Assembly: GCA_013001485.1 (NCBI GenBank)
Contig: JABDMN010000125.1
Location: 1 to 10,763, forward strand
Direction: 5' to 3'
DNA length: 10,763 nt
Source: Acidimicrobiia bacterium
GTDB lineage: Bacteria > Actinomycetota > Acidimicrobiia > Spongiisociales > UBA5794
Shown here in pieces: positions 1 through 5,841 of this stretch. Below the pieces are notes generated by a model, which was not told where the DNA came from, did no database searches, and worked only from the letters and a program-made list of their open reading frames with translations. How positions within the stretch are numbered: the first letter of the stretch is position 1; each line of letters starts with the position of its first letter. A program made the position numbers and the translations under genes.

Positions 1-597
1 CGAGTCACGGATCTTCCCCGGATCGAGGTCTGGAGTCTCGGGGGGAACGAGCTCGTCACCGGTTGAGATCACGCCAACCAGAGGGCGACGCCGCACCTCC
101 GGCCAGGCCACCCCCACCGAAGCCAGCACGCCGAGGTGGGCGGGTGTCAGACGGACCCCGGCCTCGAGGACGGTCGCGCCAGAGGTGACGTCTCCGCCGG
201 CCTTTCTCACATGGTCGCCCGGGAAGGCCGCCGCCCGGATCTCCACCGTCTCGCTCCCGGCATCGGTCTCTTCCACGGGGACGATGGTGTCGGCTCCGTC
301 GGGCATTGGGGCGCCCGTCATGATCTTGATTGCGGTGCCCGCGGAAACCTCGACATTTGGCACGCTTCCGGCCGGCAGGTCGGCAACGACCGTCAGGTGC
401 ACAGGCACATCGGCGACGTCGGCAGAGCGGACTGCGTAACCGTCCATGGCCGAGTTGGCGAAGGGGGGGATGTCATGCGGAGCCGAAACGGCGGCGGCGA
501 GGGTGAGTCCCCGCGCCTCTCGCAGGCCCATTGCCTGGACCGGGAGAGCCGTCAACGTCGCGAGAACTGCCCGTTGGGCGTCAGCCAGCGGCTTCAC
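1..597 (-). CDS. moeA: Molybdopterin molybdenumtransferase MoeA (partial, C-terminus outside window)
   Basis: MoeA inserts molybdate into adenylylated molybdopterin to finish the molybdenum cofactor in the cytoplasm. The window shows the first 199 residues, about half of a usual ~400-residue protein, and the frame is open to the left edge. The family hallmark PFANSAMDGYAVR is at about residues 45-57. It is followed by GTAIKIMTGAPMPDGAD and VPVEE in the MoeA N-terminal domain, then GDHVRKAGGDV, LTPAHLGVLASVG and STGDELVPP, which begins the MogA-like (MoCF) domain. The GTG start at 597 is chosen because AGAAGGA lies 6 nt upstream, on the minus strand at 610-604. The start lies inside the end of plsY (17-bp overlap), so the two are probably co-transcribed and translationally coupled, although their pathways are unrelated. 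Identification is by motif recognition. A paralogue such as a MoeA-like fusion cannot be excluded without the missing half. Confidence 0.93.
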   Translation of the reverse strand, partial: MKPLADAQRAVLATLTALPVQAMGLREARGLTLAAAVSAPHDIPPFANSAMDGYAVRSADVADVPVHLTVVADLPAGSVPNVEVSAGTAIKIMTGAPMPDGADTIVPVEETDAGSETVEIRAAAFPGDHVRKAGGDVTSGATVLEAGVRLTPAHLGVLASVGVAWPEVRRRPLVGVISTGDELVPPETPDLDPGKIRDS

Positions 598-1183
598 CAG
601 CGATCCTTCTCTCGGCCCCCGACACCAGGCGCCGGATGTTCGCCGAATGGCGCGCCACGACCACAACGGCAGTGGCTCCCGCCCAGATCAGGGCAGCTCC
701 CCGGTGTCCCTGGATGATCGCTGCGGGCACATAGAGAACCATCGCCAGAAGGGAAGCGGCCGACGCGATCTTCAGGACCACGACGATCGCAAGCCAGACC
801 ACCGCAATGACCAGTCCCGGCCAGGGCGCAAGCCAGCCCAGGCCACCGATGGCCGTCGCCACCCCCCGGCCACCCTTGAAGCCGTGCCACACCGGAAGGA
901 TGTGGCCAACCACGGCCGCGAGCACGCACGCAAAGCCAACAGCGTCAGAAATCAACAGCGAGCCCAGAGCCGCCGCGCCAAGCCCCTTCGCTGCGTCACC
1001 GACCATCACAAGCAGGGCAGGCCCTCTGCCCAGGGTGCGGTACACGTTCGACGTGCCCGGGTTCCCGCTGCCCTTGCCATAGATGTCGACACCCATGATC
1101 CTGGGCACGATCACGCCGAAGTCGATGCCTCCGACGAGATACGAGGCAGCAACGAGCAGGGCGATAGCGACCGGATCGGGCAC
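581..1183 (-). CDS. plsY: Glycerol-3-phosphate acyltransferase PlsY (acyl-phosphate dependent)
   Basis: PlsY is an integral membrane enzyme that moves an acyl group from acyl-phosphate to sn-glycerol-3-phosphate, giving lysophosphatidic acid, the first step of phospholipid synthesis. The 200-residue length fits the family. The three conserved loop motifs are visible: GSGNPGTSNVYRTLG at about residues 38-52, GHILPVWHGFKGGRGVAT near the middle, and ARHSANIRRL near the C-terminus. Between them are several hydrophobic segments (for example LVMVGDAAKGLGAAALG and GLVIAVVWLAIVVVL) consistent with a multi-pass protein. The start is GTG at 1183-1181. There is no Shine-Dalgarno, but TAGGCT lies 6 nt upstream, so the mRNA may be leaderless. 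The gene is the first of a two-gene unit with moeA, which begins 17 bp before the plsY stop. Acyl-phosphate would have to come from a PlsX encoded elsewhere. Confidence 0.95.
   Translation of the reverse strand: MPDPVAIALLVAASYLVGGIDFGVIVPRIMGVDIYGKGSGNPGTSNVYRTLGRGPALLVMVGDAAKGLGAAALGSLLISDAVGFACVLAAVVGHILPVWHGFKGGRGVATAIGGLGWLAPWPGLVIAVVWLAIVVVLKIASAASLLAMVLYVPAAIIQGHRGAALIWAGATAVVVVARHSANIRRLVSGAERRIAGEAAG
604..610 (-). promoter_or_regulatory. Shine-Dalgarno site of moeA
   Basis: Reading the minus strand, AGAAGGA is followed by 6 nt and then GTG at 597. It lies inside the plsY coding sequence and decides the moeA start, because no other start codon nearby has such a site. Confidence 0.6.
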
Positions 1184-1189
1184 GCGGCG

Positions 1190-1195
1190 AGCCTA
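1190..1195 (-). promoter_or_regulatory. Putative -10 element of plsY-moeA (leaderless)
   Basis: Minus-strand TAGGCT at 1195-1190 is followed by 6 nt and the GTG start. The spacing would put the transcription start at or next to the start codon. I see no good -35. Confidence 0.45.
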
Positions 1196-1646
1196 GCGAT
1201 GGGGGCATCTGCCATCTTCAGGGACTCATTCCTGGGCTGACCCTCGGTGACCGATGCAGGGTCTATTTTTCCCAACCTGGGCAATATCGCTTCACAGCGG
1301 GCTGATTCTTGACCAGAATGGCGACGAGAAGGGGGAAGGAGCTATTCAAGTGTGCGACCTTTGGCTTTGTCGCCGCCAGAGGTCGCCGCGCCTACGGGCG
1401 CACAGAGGGATGCGGCGTACTGACCCGATGGGGGTCGGATCACTCGTGCAGCATCCTGAGGCGGCAATCGGGGCTCCGCACGCATCTTCATCGATGCATG
1501 CAGGCCCCCTCCCCGCGATATACCGGACGCAAGTCCCCCACCATTCCCCCTGCTTGCGCGAGGTTCCCCTCCTCCTTTTGGGGGAGGGGTAGCGGGGGGG
1601 GTAAACAGCTCTCCCCGAACCTCTTCTTCTCGACCATCGCACCACG
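1196..1646. other. Intergenic stretch without a convincing gene
   Basis: About 450 bp between the divergent plsY and SAF-protein promoters. The short open frames here overlap one another on both strands, are rich in Pro, Arg and Gly, lack ribosome sites and resemble no family I know. The right half holds G/C homopolymer runs and a strong hairpin (separate entry). A weaker 6-bp inverted pair, CGCAAG at 1528-1533 with CTTGCG at 1553-1558, lies just left of it. I see no tRNA or recognisable RNA gene. A degraded insertion or repeat element is possible. Confidence 0.6.
1566..1589. repeat. GC-rich hairpin, probable dispersed intergenic repeat
   Basis: CCCCTCCTCC (1566-1575) and GGGGGAGGGG (1580-1589) form a 10-bp stem around a TTTT loop. 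As RNA there is only one G-U pair and no mismatch. A run of seven or more G follows at about 1593-1600. Similar C-run/G-run palindromes are common as dispersed intergenic repeats in high-GC genomes. No T-tract follows on either strand, so it is not a standard intrinsic terminator. The hairpin itself is directly visible; its repeat status is inference, since no second copy is present in this window. Confidence 0.5.
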
Positions 1647-1652
1647 TACGTT
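1647..1652 (+). promoter_or_regulatory. Putative -10 element of the SAF-protein gene (leaderless)
   Basis: TACGTT is followed by 6 nt and the GTG at 1659. This is the same arrangement as at plsY, the HAD gene and the P-type ATPase in this window. Confidence 0.42.
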
Positions 1653-1658
1653 GACCCG

Positions 1659-2168
1659 GTGTATTGGTACACCTACCCGCCGTACGGGCGGTGGGCCGCC
1701 GCAACTCTGATCGTCATCGCTGCATTCGTCATCGAGCTGCGACCGGTCCCGACCGTGGCCTATCCCTTCGCCGCTCGAGACATCGCGGTGGGCGAACCGG
1801 TCGACGCGGGCTCCGTCTCGTTCCGAGACGTGCCAACGGGCCTGCTCCCGGATACCAGGGGGTACGGGTACGCGACCCGCCCCGTCGACGCCGGCGAGCC
1901 ACTGACGCCCGGCACCATGACAGCGGCAGACCCCATCCCACAGGATTGGTGGCTGGTCACCGTTCCCCTCCCGCAACACGTGATACCCGGAACTCCGGCT
2001 CGTGCGGTGCTGGATACGGGCATCGTCGACGTCGTCATTGCGGCACCAGGCAGGTCGGACGGGTTCGACGCCCGCGCCTTTGGGACCGTTGCCGTGCCTC
2101 CCGCCGGCGCCGCCGACGTTGCCCGCGCCGCGGCCGACGGCTCGCTGGTGGTCCTCGTTCGTCCCTGA
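1659..2168 (+). CDS. Small membrane-anchored SAF-domain protein (CpaB/RcpC-like)
   Basis: A 169-residue protein with one N-terminal hydrophobic segment, WAAATLIVIAAFVIEL, at about residues 12-27 after a short cytoplasmic leader. It is followed by a SAF-type domain from about residue 35: YPFAARDIAVGEPVDAGSV, then FRDVPTGLLPD and ATRPVDAGEPLTPGTM. The pattern 'ARDIAxGxPV...AxRPVxAGEPLTPGxM' is typical of SAF domains in CpaB/RcpC pilus-assembly proteins and their stand-alone relatives. The remaining ~75 residues are a beta-rich region with no motif I recognise. The protein is shorter than CpaB (usually over 230 residues), and no Flp/Tad pilus genes are nearby, so a pilus role is not supported. 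The GTG start has no Shine-Dalgarno but has TACGTT 6 nt upstream. It is followed 42 bp later by uppP on the same strand, which has its own candidate promoter. Confidence 0.7.
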   Translation: MYWYTYPPYGRWAAATLIVIAAFVIELRPVPTVAYPFAARDIAVGEPVDAGSVSFRDVPTGLLPDTRGYGYATRPVDAGEPLTPGTMTAADPIPQDWWLVTVPLPQHVIPGTPARAVLDTGIVDVVIAAPGRSDGFDARAFGTVAVPPAGAADVARAAADGSLVVLVRP

Positions 2169-2196
2169 GATCAGCCCGGCTTCCCACCTGCCGCAG

Positions 2197-2202
2197 TAAC
2201 CT
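2197..2202 (+). promoter_or_regulatory. Putative -10 element of the uppP operon (leaderless)
   Basis: TAACCT lies 8 nt before the uppP GTG, in the 42-bp gap after the SAF gene. No ribosome site is present in the gap, which supports leaderless initiation. Confidence 0.4.
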
Positions 2203-2210
2203 CGCTGGCC

Positions 2211-2969
2211 GTGGCAGACGCCCTCCTCTGGGGCCTCGTTCAGGGTCTCACTGAGTTCCTCCCGATCTCATCGAGCGGGCACCTCGTCCTGGTGCCGGCT
2301 CTACTCGATCGCGCCGGGCCAGACCTGGCGACGTCGGCTGTGCTCCACCTGGGGACCCTGGCCGCAGTCGTCGCCTACTACCGACGTGACGTGGTGAAGA
2401 TCGTCCGGTTCAACGAGGAGGGCCGGTTCATCCTGAAGCTTCTCGTCATAGGGACCATTCCGGCGGCCGTGCTCGGACTCCTTCTCCAGGGCCCGCTCGA
2501 TCGCATGAACGAAACGCCGCGGGCAGTCGCTGTCGCGCTGATGGTGACCGGCATCATCCTCATCGGGAGCAGGTTCATCACGATCCGACACCGAGTGCTC
2601 GAGGACTCGACGATCCCGGACGCGGTCCTCATCGGGATTGGCCAGGCAACTGCGCTGATCCCCGGCGTGTCTCGTTCCGGAATGACGATCACGACGGCCC
2701 TGACCCGCGAGTTCGGCCCGATCGAATCGGCCAGGTATTCGTTCCTGCTCGGCATCCCGGCCATCGCCGGAGCGGGCTTCCTCCAGCTGTTCGATCTCGG
2801 CAGCGAGCCGGGAGGGGTACCTGGCGAGCTGTGGCTTGGTGTCGCCGCCGCCGCCATATCGGGGTACCTGGCCATCACCGTGCTGGTGCGACTCATCACC
2901 CGGATCGGCCTGGCCCCGTTCGGCGTGTATTGCGTCGTTGCCGGAGCGATAGCATTGGCCCTGGTGTGA
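2211..2969 (+). CDS. uppP: Undecaprenyl-diphosphate phosphatase UppP (BacA family)
   Basis: This integral membrane phosphatase converts undecaprenyl diphosphate to undecaprenyl phosphate, recycling the lipid carrier for peptidoglycan and other envelope polymers. Overproduction of the family gives bacitracin resistance. At 252 residues it is slightly short for the family (about 260-290). Both signature regions are intact: GLVQGLTEFLPISSSGH at about residues 8-24, with the catalytic-region Glu and Ser cluster, and GQATALIPGVSRSGMTI at about residues 144-160, with the conserved PGxSRSG loop. The rest is a series of hydrophobic helices. The GTG start at 2211 places the first motif at the usual distance from the N-terminus. 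Its stop overlaps the GTG of the CapA-like gene in a GTGA junction, so the two are almost certainly one transcript. Confidence 0.96.
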   Translation: MADALLWGLVQGLTEFLPISSSGHLVLVPALLDRAGPDLATSAVLHLGTLAAVVAYYRRDVVKIVRFNEEGRFILKLLVIGTIPAAVLGLLLQGPLDRMNETPRAVAVALMVTGIILIGSRFITIRHRVLEDSTIPDAVLIGIGQATALIPGVSRSGMTITTALTREFGPIESARYSFLLGIPAIAGAGFLQLFDLGSEPGGVPGELWLGVAAAAISGYLAITVLVRLITRIGLAPFGVYCVVAGAIALALV

Positions 2970-4114
2970 AGCTCCGCGCAGCCCTCCTGGCCGTGACCCT
3001 CCTCGCCGCAGCTTGTGGAGAGACAGCTGTCGCCGATCCCGTCGGAGCCGAGGCAGTCACAGGTTCCTCGACCACGACACCAACCACCACCGAAGCAGAA
3101 ACCACCTCGACCACCACCACCTCGACGACCACCACCTCGACGACGACCACGACGACCACGACCACTCTGCCCCCCGTCGTGCTCGGGTTTGCCGGCGACA
3201 CCTCGTTCACGCACGGCAACGAGAGTCGCGGTCCTCTGGTGGCGGTGACCGAATTGCTGGCCGCTCCCGACTTCATGGTCGTGAACCTCGAGACCACGGT
3301 GACAGAACCCGGTGTCGGCACGAAGGCCAACAAGACGTACACGTTCCGGTCGCCGCCGGAGTCCGTGGACCTGCTGACCGAGGCCGGCATCGACGCTGTC
3401 TCGCTGGCGAACAACCACACGCTCGACTTCGCACGCCCGGCACTCCTTCGCACGGTCGAGCTGCTCGACGCCGGTGGGGTACAACACTTCGGGGCGGGCC
3501 CCGACCCGGACGCGGCGTATGCGCCGCTCCTGGTCGAACTCGGCGGTCGCACGCTCGCGTTCGTCGGCCTCAACAGGGTTCCGTGTGACTGGTCGGCTTC
3601 GGGCGAGAACACCAGGCCCGAAGTGGCCTGGACATGCGATGCATTCGTCCCCGACGCCCTCGCTGCGGTAGCGGCCGCTGACGAGGTCGCCGACTTCACT
3701 GTCGTGATGGTGCACTGGGGAATCGAAACGAAGCACTGCATCGAGCCGTGGCAGCGGGATCTCGCTACCGCCTACATCGATCGCGGTGCAGACCTCGTGG
3801 TCGGCGCCCATCCTCACCGTCTCCAGGGAGTCGAAATGATCGATGGCGTTTGGGTGGCCTACTCGATGGGGAACTTCGCCTTCCCCTCGGGCCGCAACGC
3901 CGGCGCCGACACCGGAATCTTCCTCTTCGAGCTGAACGACGCAGGTGTCCATCTGCGGGTTCAGCCGCTCCGCGGGCCCGCAGGCATCGTCAGCACGATC
4001 GACGCCGCCACCGGCGACCGAATCCTGTCTGACCTCACGGACTACTCCTTCGGCGTTGCCTTCGACGAAGACGGCGTCGCTTCACGAACCGACGAGGGAG
4101 GAACGTGTGGCTGA
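2966..4114 (+). CDS. CapA-family (PGA_cap) lipoprotein
   Basis: A 382-residue predicted lipoprotein. The GTG start at 2966 overlaps the uppP stop by 4 bp and gives a signal peptide KLRAALLAVTLLAAAC with a lipobox ending at Cys-17. Residues ~40-70 are an extracellular linker made almost wholly of Thr and Ser. The CapA domain follows, related to calcineurin-like metallophosphoesterases: GFAGDTSF (Asp-78), VVNLETTV, SLANNHTLDF (Asn-Asn-His 149-151), VMVHWGIE (His-250), VVGAHPHRLQG (280-284) and YSMGNFAFP. These are the usual metal-binding and active-site positions. CapA is known from poly-gamma-glutamate capsule synthesis, but most members outside that operon have no proven substrate, and no CapB/CapC partner is here. 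Coupling to uppP suggests a role in envelope polymer or lipid-linked intermediate metabolism outside the membrane; this is inference. The frame is open further upstream, inside uppP, but those starts lose the signal peptide position. Confidence 0.88.
   Translation: MKLRAALLAVTLLAAACGETAVADPVGAEAVTGSSTTTPTTTEAETTSTTTTSTTTTSTTTTTTTTTLPPVVLGFAGDTSFTHGNESRGPLVAVTELLAAPDFMVVNLETTVTEPGVGTKANKTYTFRSPPESVDLLTEAGIDAVSLANNHTLDFARPALLRTVELLDAGGVQHFGAGPDPDAAYAPLLVELGGRTLAFVGLNRVPCDWSASGENTRPEVAWTCDAFVPDALAAVAAADEVADFTVVMVHWGIETKHCIEPWQRDLATAYIDRGADLVVGAHPHRLQGVEMIDGVWVAYSMGNFAFPSGRNAGADTGIFLFELNDAGVHLRVQPLRGPAGIVSTIDAATGDRILSDLTDYSFGVAFDEDGVASRTDEGGTCG
3101..3160 (+). repeat. 15-bp tandem repeat encoding the Thr/Ser linker
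   Basis: Three near-identical 15-bp units, ACCACCTCGAC(C/G)AC(C/G), lie at 3101-3115, 3116-3130 and 3131-3145, with a decayed fourth at 3146-3160. They are in frame and encode Thr-Thr-Ser-Thr-Thr three times, then Thr only. The array forms residues ~46-65 of the CapA-like lipoprotein, between its lipid anchor and catalytic domain. Copy-number change would alter linker length by 5 residues without a frameshift. Confidence 0.85.
4096..4102 (+). promoter_or_regulatory. Shine-Dalgarno site of the PPOX-class gene
   Basis: GGGAGGA, inside the 3' end of the CapA-like gene; its GGAGG core is 5 nt before GTG at 4107. It fixes the start there rather than at in-frame codons further upstream, which would overlap the CapA-like gene by over 150 bp. 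Confidence 0.7.
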
Positions 4115-4514
4115 TGCCATCACACCCAAGGCAGACAGCCGCCTGCGGTCAGACGTCGTGGCATGGCTGACCACGGTGCGAAGCGATCACCGCCCCCAGA
4201 CCTCGCCCATCTGGTTCCTCTGGCAGGACGGCCGCTTCATCATCTACTCACGACCGGACACCGCGAAGCTCCGCAACATCACGTCTACCGGCACCGCATC
4301 GCTCAACCTGGACGGGAACGGGATGGGGGGCGACATCGTCACGATCGAGGCCGACGCGACAATCGACGAGGCGGTCCCCCCAGCCGACCAGCTACCGGAG
4401 TACGTCGCCAAGTACGCCGAGCACATGAAAAGGATCGGCCACACGCCGGAGTCATTCGCTACGGACTACTCGGTGCCAATCGTCCTGACGATCCGTCGGG
4501 CGAGAGCGTGGTGA
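4107..4514 (+). CDS. PPOX-class (pyridoxamine-phosphate-oxidase-fold) protein, probably F420-dependent, Rv3369-like
   Basis: A 135-residue split-beta-barrel flavin/F420-binding protein. The diagnostic stretch is RPQTSPIWFLWQDGRF at about residues 29-44, then IYSRPDTAKLRNI at 46-58 and ASLNLDGNGMGGDIVTIEA. The SRPDTAKLRNI and LNLDGxGxGGDIV motifs recall the actinobacterial TIGR03667/Rv3369-type group, annotated as F420-dependent. The cofactor is inferred from the family, not shown by the sequence. Substrate is unknown; relatives reduce small conjugated compounds using F420H2. The start is GTG with a good ribosome site. The gene overlaps the CapA-like gene by 8 bp, so it is the third cistron of the uppP unit even though its role looks unrelated to the envelope. 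It ends one base before the convergent thioredoxin-like gene, which leaves no room for a terminator. Confidence 0.85.
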   Translation: MADAITPKADSRLRSDVVAWLTTVRSDHRPQTSPIWFLWQDGRFIIYSRPDTAKLRNITSTGTASLNLDGNGMGGDIVTIEADATIDEAVPPADQLPEYVAKYAEHMKRIGHTPESFATDYSVPIVLTIRRARAW

Positions 4515-4515
4515 G

Positions 4516-4941
4516 CTAGGCGGTTGCCCGCTCGGCGCCGTTGGATTCGAGGAGGCGCTGGAGCTGGTCCTTCTTGACCAGACCGGAGCTGCGCCATCGA
4601 GCCGACATCTTCCCGGCGTTGGGTTTGTCGCCGTTGCCGCGCTGGCGAGCTTTCTTGGAGACCTTCTTCTCGACCTTCGAGAGCAGCACGAAGGTCGGAG
4701 TCGATCGAACCTGGAACGTCTGAGCCGCTCCCGCGACCTTGGCGACGTCCACCTTGACCACGTGGGCCGACTCGCCGTACTCGCGGGCAAGCTCGTTCAT
4801 GATCCCGTCCATCACCTGGCACGGCGCACAACCGATCTGGAAGAAGTCGATGAGGATCGGCTTGCCGGTTTCGATCATCGGCTCGAGCTCGGCGAGCGTC
4901 TGGATCTTTACGGCCTTCTGCTTCTTGTTGAAGATTCCCAT
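4516..4941 (-). CDS. Thioredoxin-like protein with CAPC active site and basic insertion
   Basis: A 141-residue cytoplasmic thioredoxin-fold protein, longer than classical thioredoxin (~105-110). The first half is canonical: PILIDFF with the buried Asp-32, active site CAPC (Cys-38, Cys-41), VVKVDVAK, and FQVRSTPTFVLL with the cis-proline Pro-82. The usual WCGPC is GCAPC here, so the tryptophan before the first cysteine is missing. After the cis-proline strand, where thioredoxins have a short turn of the type 'KNGExVxxxVG', there is a stretch of ~25 residues rich in Lys, Arg, Gly and Asn (about 89-115: VEKKVSKKARQRGNGD and following). A final helix DQLQRLLE follows. Both cysteines suggest disulfide redox activity; the insertion may bind nucleic acid or a partner. 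The ATG start has neither a clear ribosome site nor a TANNNT hexamer. It lies 66 bp after the SDR stop on the same strand and may be read through from it. Confidence 0.85.
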   Translation of the reverse strand: MGIFNKKQKAVKIQTLAELEPMIETGKPILIDFFQIGCAPCQVMDGIMNELAREYGESAHVVKVDVAKVAGAAQTFQVRSTPTFVLLSKVEKKVSKKARQRGNGDKPNAGKMSARWRSSGLVKKDQLQRLLESNGAERATA

Positions 4942-5007
4942 TAGGGGCCCATCGGTTGGTCAACGGTCATCCTGGAGTACAACCATCTGTTGACGGGCGC
5001 ATTCCAG

Positions 5008-5778
5008 TCAGTGTGGAGGGAGTCTCCCACCCGCATCGAGCCGGATCGTTTCGCCGTTGATGAACATGTTCCCCACGACGTGGAGCACAAGCGCAGCGAA
5101 CTCGTCAGGCAATCCCAGCCGCTTCGGGAAGACCGAAACCGCCGCCAGGCTCTCCTTGAGCTCGTCTGGGGCTCCAGCCAGCAACGGCGTCTCCATGATC
5201 CCGGGAGCGACGGTGTTGACCCGAATGCCGCGCGACGCCAGGTCTCGCGCAATCGGCAGTGTCATGCCGACGATGCCTCCCTTGGAAGCCGAGTACGCCG
5301 CTTGACCCACCTGGCCCTCGAAGGCCGCCACGGATGCGACGTTGACGATCGCGCCGCGCTCGCCATCGGGTCCCGGTTCGTTGTCCGCCATGATCGCGGC
5401 GCACCGGCGCATCACGTCAAAGGTGCCGACGAGGTTCACGGTCAACACAGCGGTGAACAGGTCGAGCGAAAACGGCTCGCCGTCGCGCCCCAGCATGCGG
5501 GCCGCCGGGGCGATGCCGGCGCAGTTCACGTTGACGTCGATGCCCCCGAAGGCCTCGGCGACGTGGGCAACGGCTTCGGCAACGCCTTCTGTATCGCTGA
5601 CGTCTACTGGCACGAACACCGCGGAGTCACCGAGGCGATCTACTACCTCGGCGCCGGCTGACGACGGCAGGTCGAAGATGGCCACCTGGCCACCGGCAGC
5701 GACCAGGCGCTCGACAACAGCGAGGCCGAGCCCGGAGGCTCCTCCGGTGACGACAGAACGAGAGTGCGAGATATCCAT
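5008..5778 (-). CDS. Short-chain dehydrogenase, 3-hydroxyacyl-CoA dehydrogenase type-2 (HSD10)-like
   Basis: A 256-residue NAD-dependent classical SDR. The nucleotide-binding motif TGGASGLG is at residues 11-18. Asp-36 at the end of strand 2 favours NAD over NADP. NCAG is at 85-88 and Asn-115 is the structural asparagine. The catalytic set Ser-149, Tyr-162 and Lys-166 has the standard spacing. The segment around the active site (SVAAFEGQVGQAAYSASKGG, then IVGMTLPIARDLA) closely matches animal mitochondrial HSD10/HADH2, as do QxGxRG, PFSLDLF and the C-terminal NGETIRLDGG-like end. The likely reaction is oxidation of (S)-3-hydroxyacyl-CoA in fatty acid or branched-chain amino acid breakdown; exact substrate is not readable from sequence. 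TAGCTT lies 7 nt before the ATG, suggesting its own leaderless promoter, 63 bp downstream of the HAD gene. Confidence 0.92.
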   Translation of the reverse strand: MDISHSRSVVTGGASGLGLAVVERLVAAGGQVAIFDLPSSAGAEVVDRLGDSAVFVPVDVSDTEGVAEAVAHVAEAFGGIDVNVNCAGIAPAARMLGRDGEPFSLDLFTAVLTVNLVGTFDVMRRCAAIMADNEPGPDGERGAIVNVASVAAFEGQVGQAAYSASKGGIVGMTLPIARDLASRGIRVNTVAPGIMETPLLAGAPDELKESLAAVSVFPKRLGLPDEFAALVLHVVGNMFINGETIRLDAGGRLPPH

Positions 5779-5785
5779 GAGCGAG

Positions 5786-5791
5786 AAGCTA
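5786..5791 (-). promoter_or_regulatory. Putative -10 element of the SDR gene (leaderless)
   Basis: Minus-strand TAGCTT at 5791-5786 is followed by 7 nt and ATG at 5778. There is no Shine-Dalgarno in between. A convincing -35 is not visible. Confidence 0.42.
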
Positions 5792-5841
5792 TCAACCCGC
5801 CTCGCACCTGGCCCCGGCCATTGGACCCTTGTAGGTGAGAC

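Noticed and set aside
446..1240. 264-codon open frame on the plus strand
   Set aside because: It is antisense to moeA and plsY, which have hallmark motifs. The product is Arg/His/Gln-rich and matches nothing.
1422..1436. GACCC-GATGG-GGGTC inverted repeat as a terminator or operator
   Set aside because: Five-base GC arms are expected by chance in this composition, and no T-tract or promoter position supports it.
1254..1710. Several short open frames on both strands of the intergenic stretch
   Set aside because: They overlap one another, run through the C/G-run hairpin and have no ribosome site, -10 spacing or recognisable product.
3101..3160. Repeat considered as a CRISPR or regulatory array
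   Set aside because: The units are directly adjacent with no spacers, a multiple of three, and in frame within a Thr/Ser linker, so this is coding repetition.
2378..3952. 524-codon open frame on the minus strand
   Set aside because: It lies antisense to uppP and the CapA-like gene, both with clear family motifs. Its product is low-complexity Gly/Arg/Ser-rich and the Gly-rich part is the mirror of the Thr repeat. It is a high-GC shadow frame.
3945..4106. N-terminal extension of the PPOX-class protein
   Set aside because: It would be read in another frame of the CapA-like gene, is Ser/Pro-rich, and the GGGAGGA site points to GTG at 4107.
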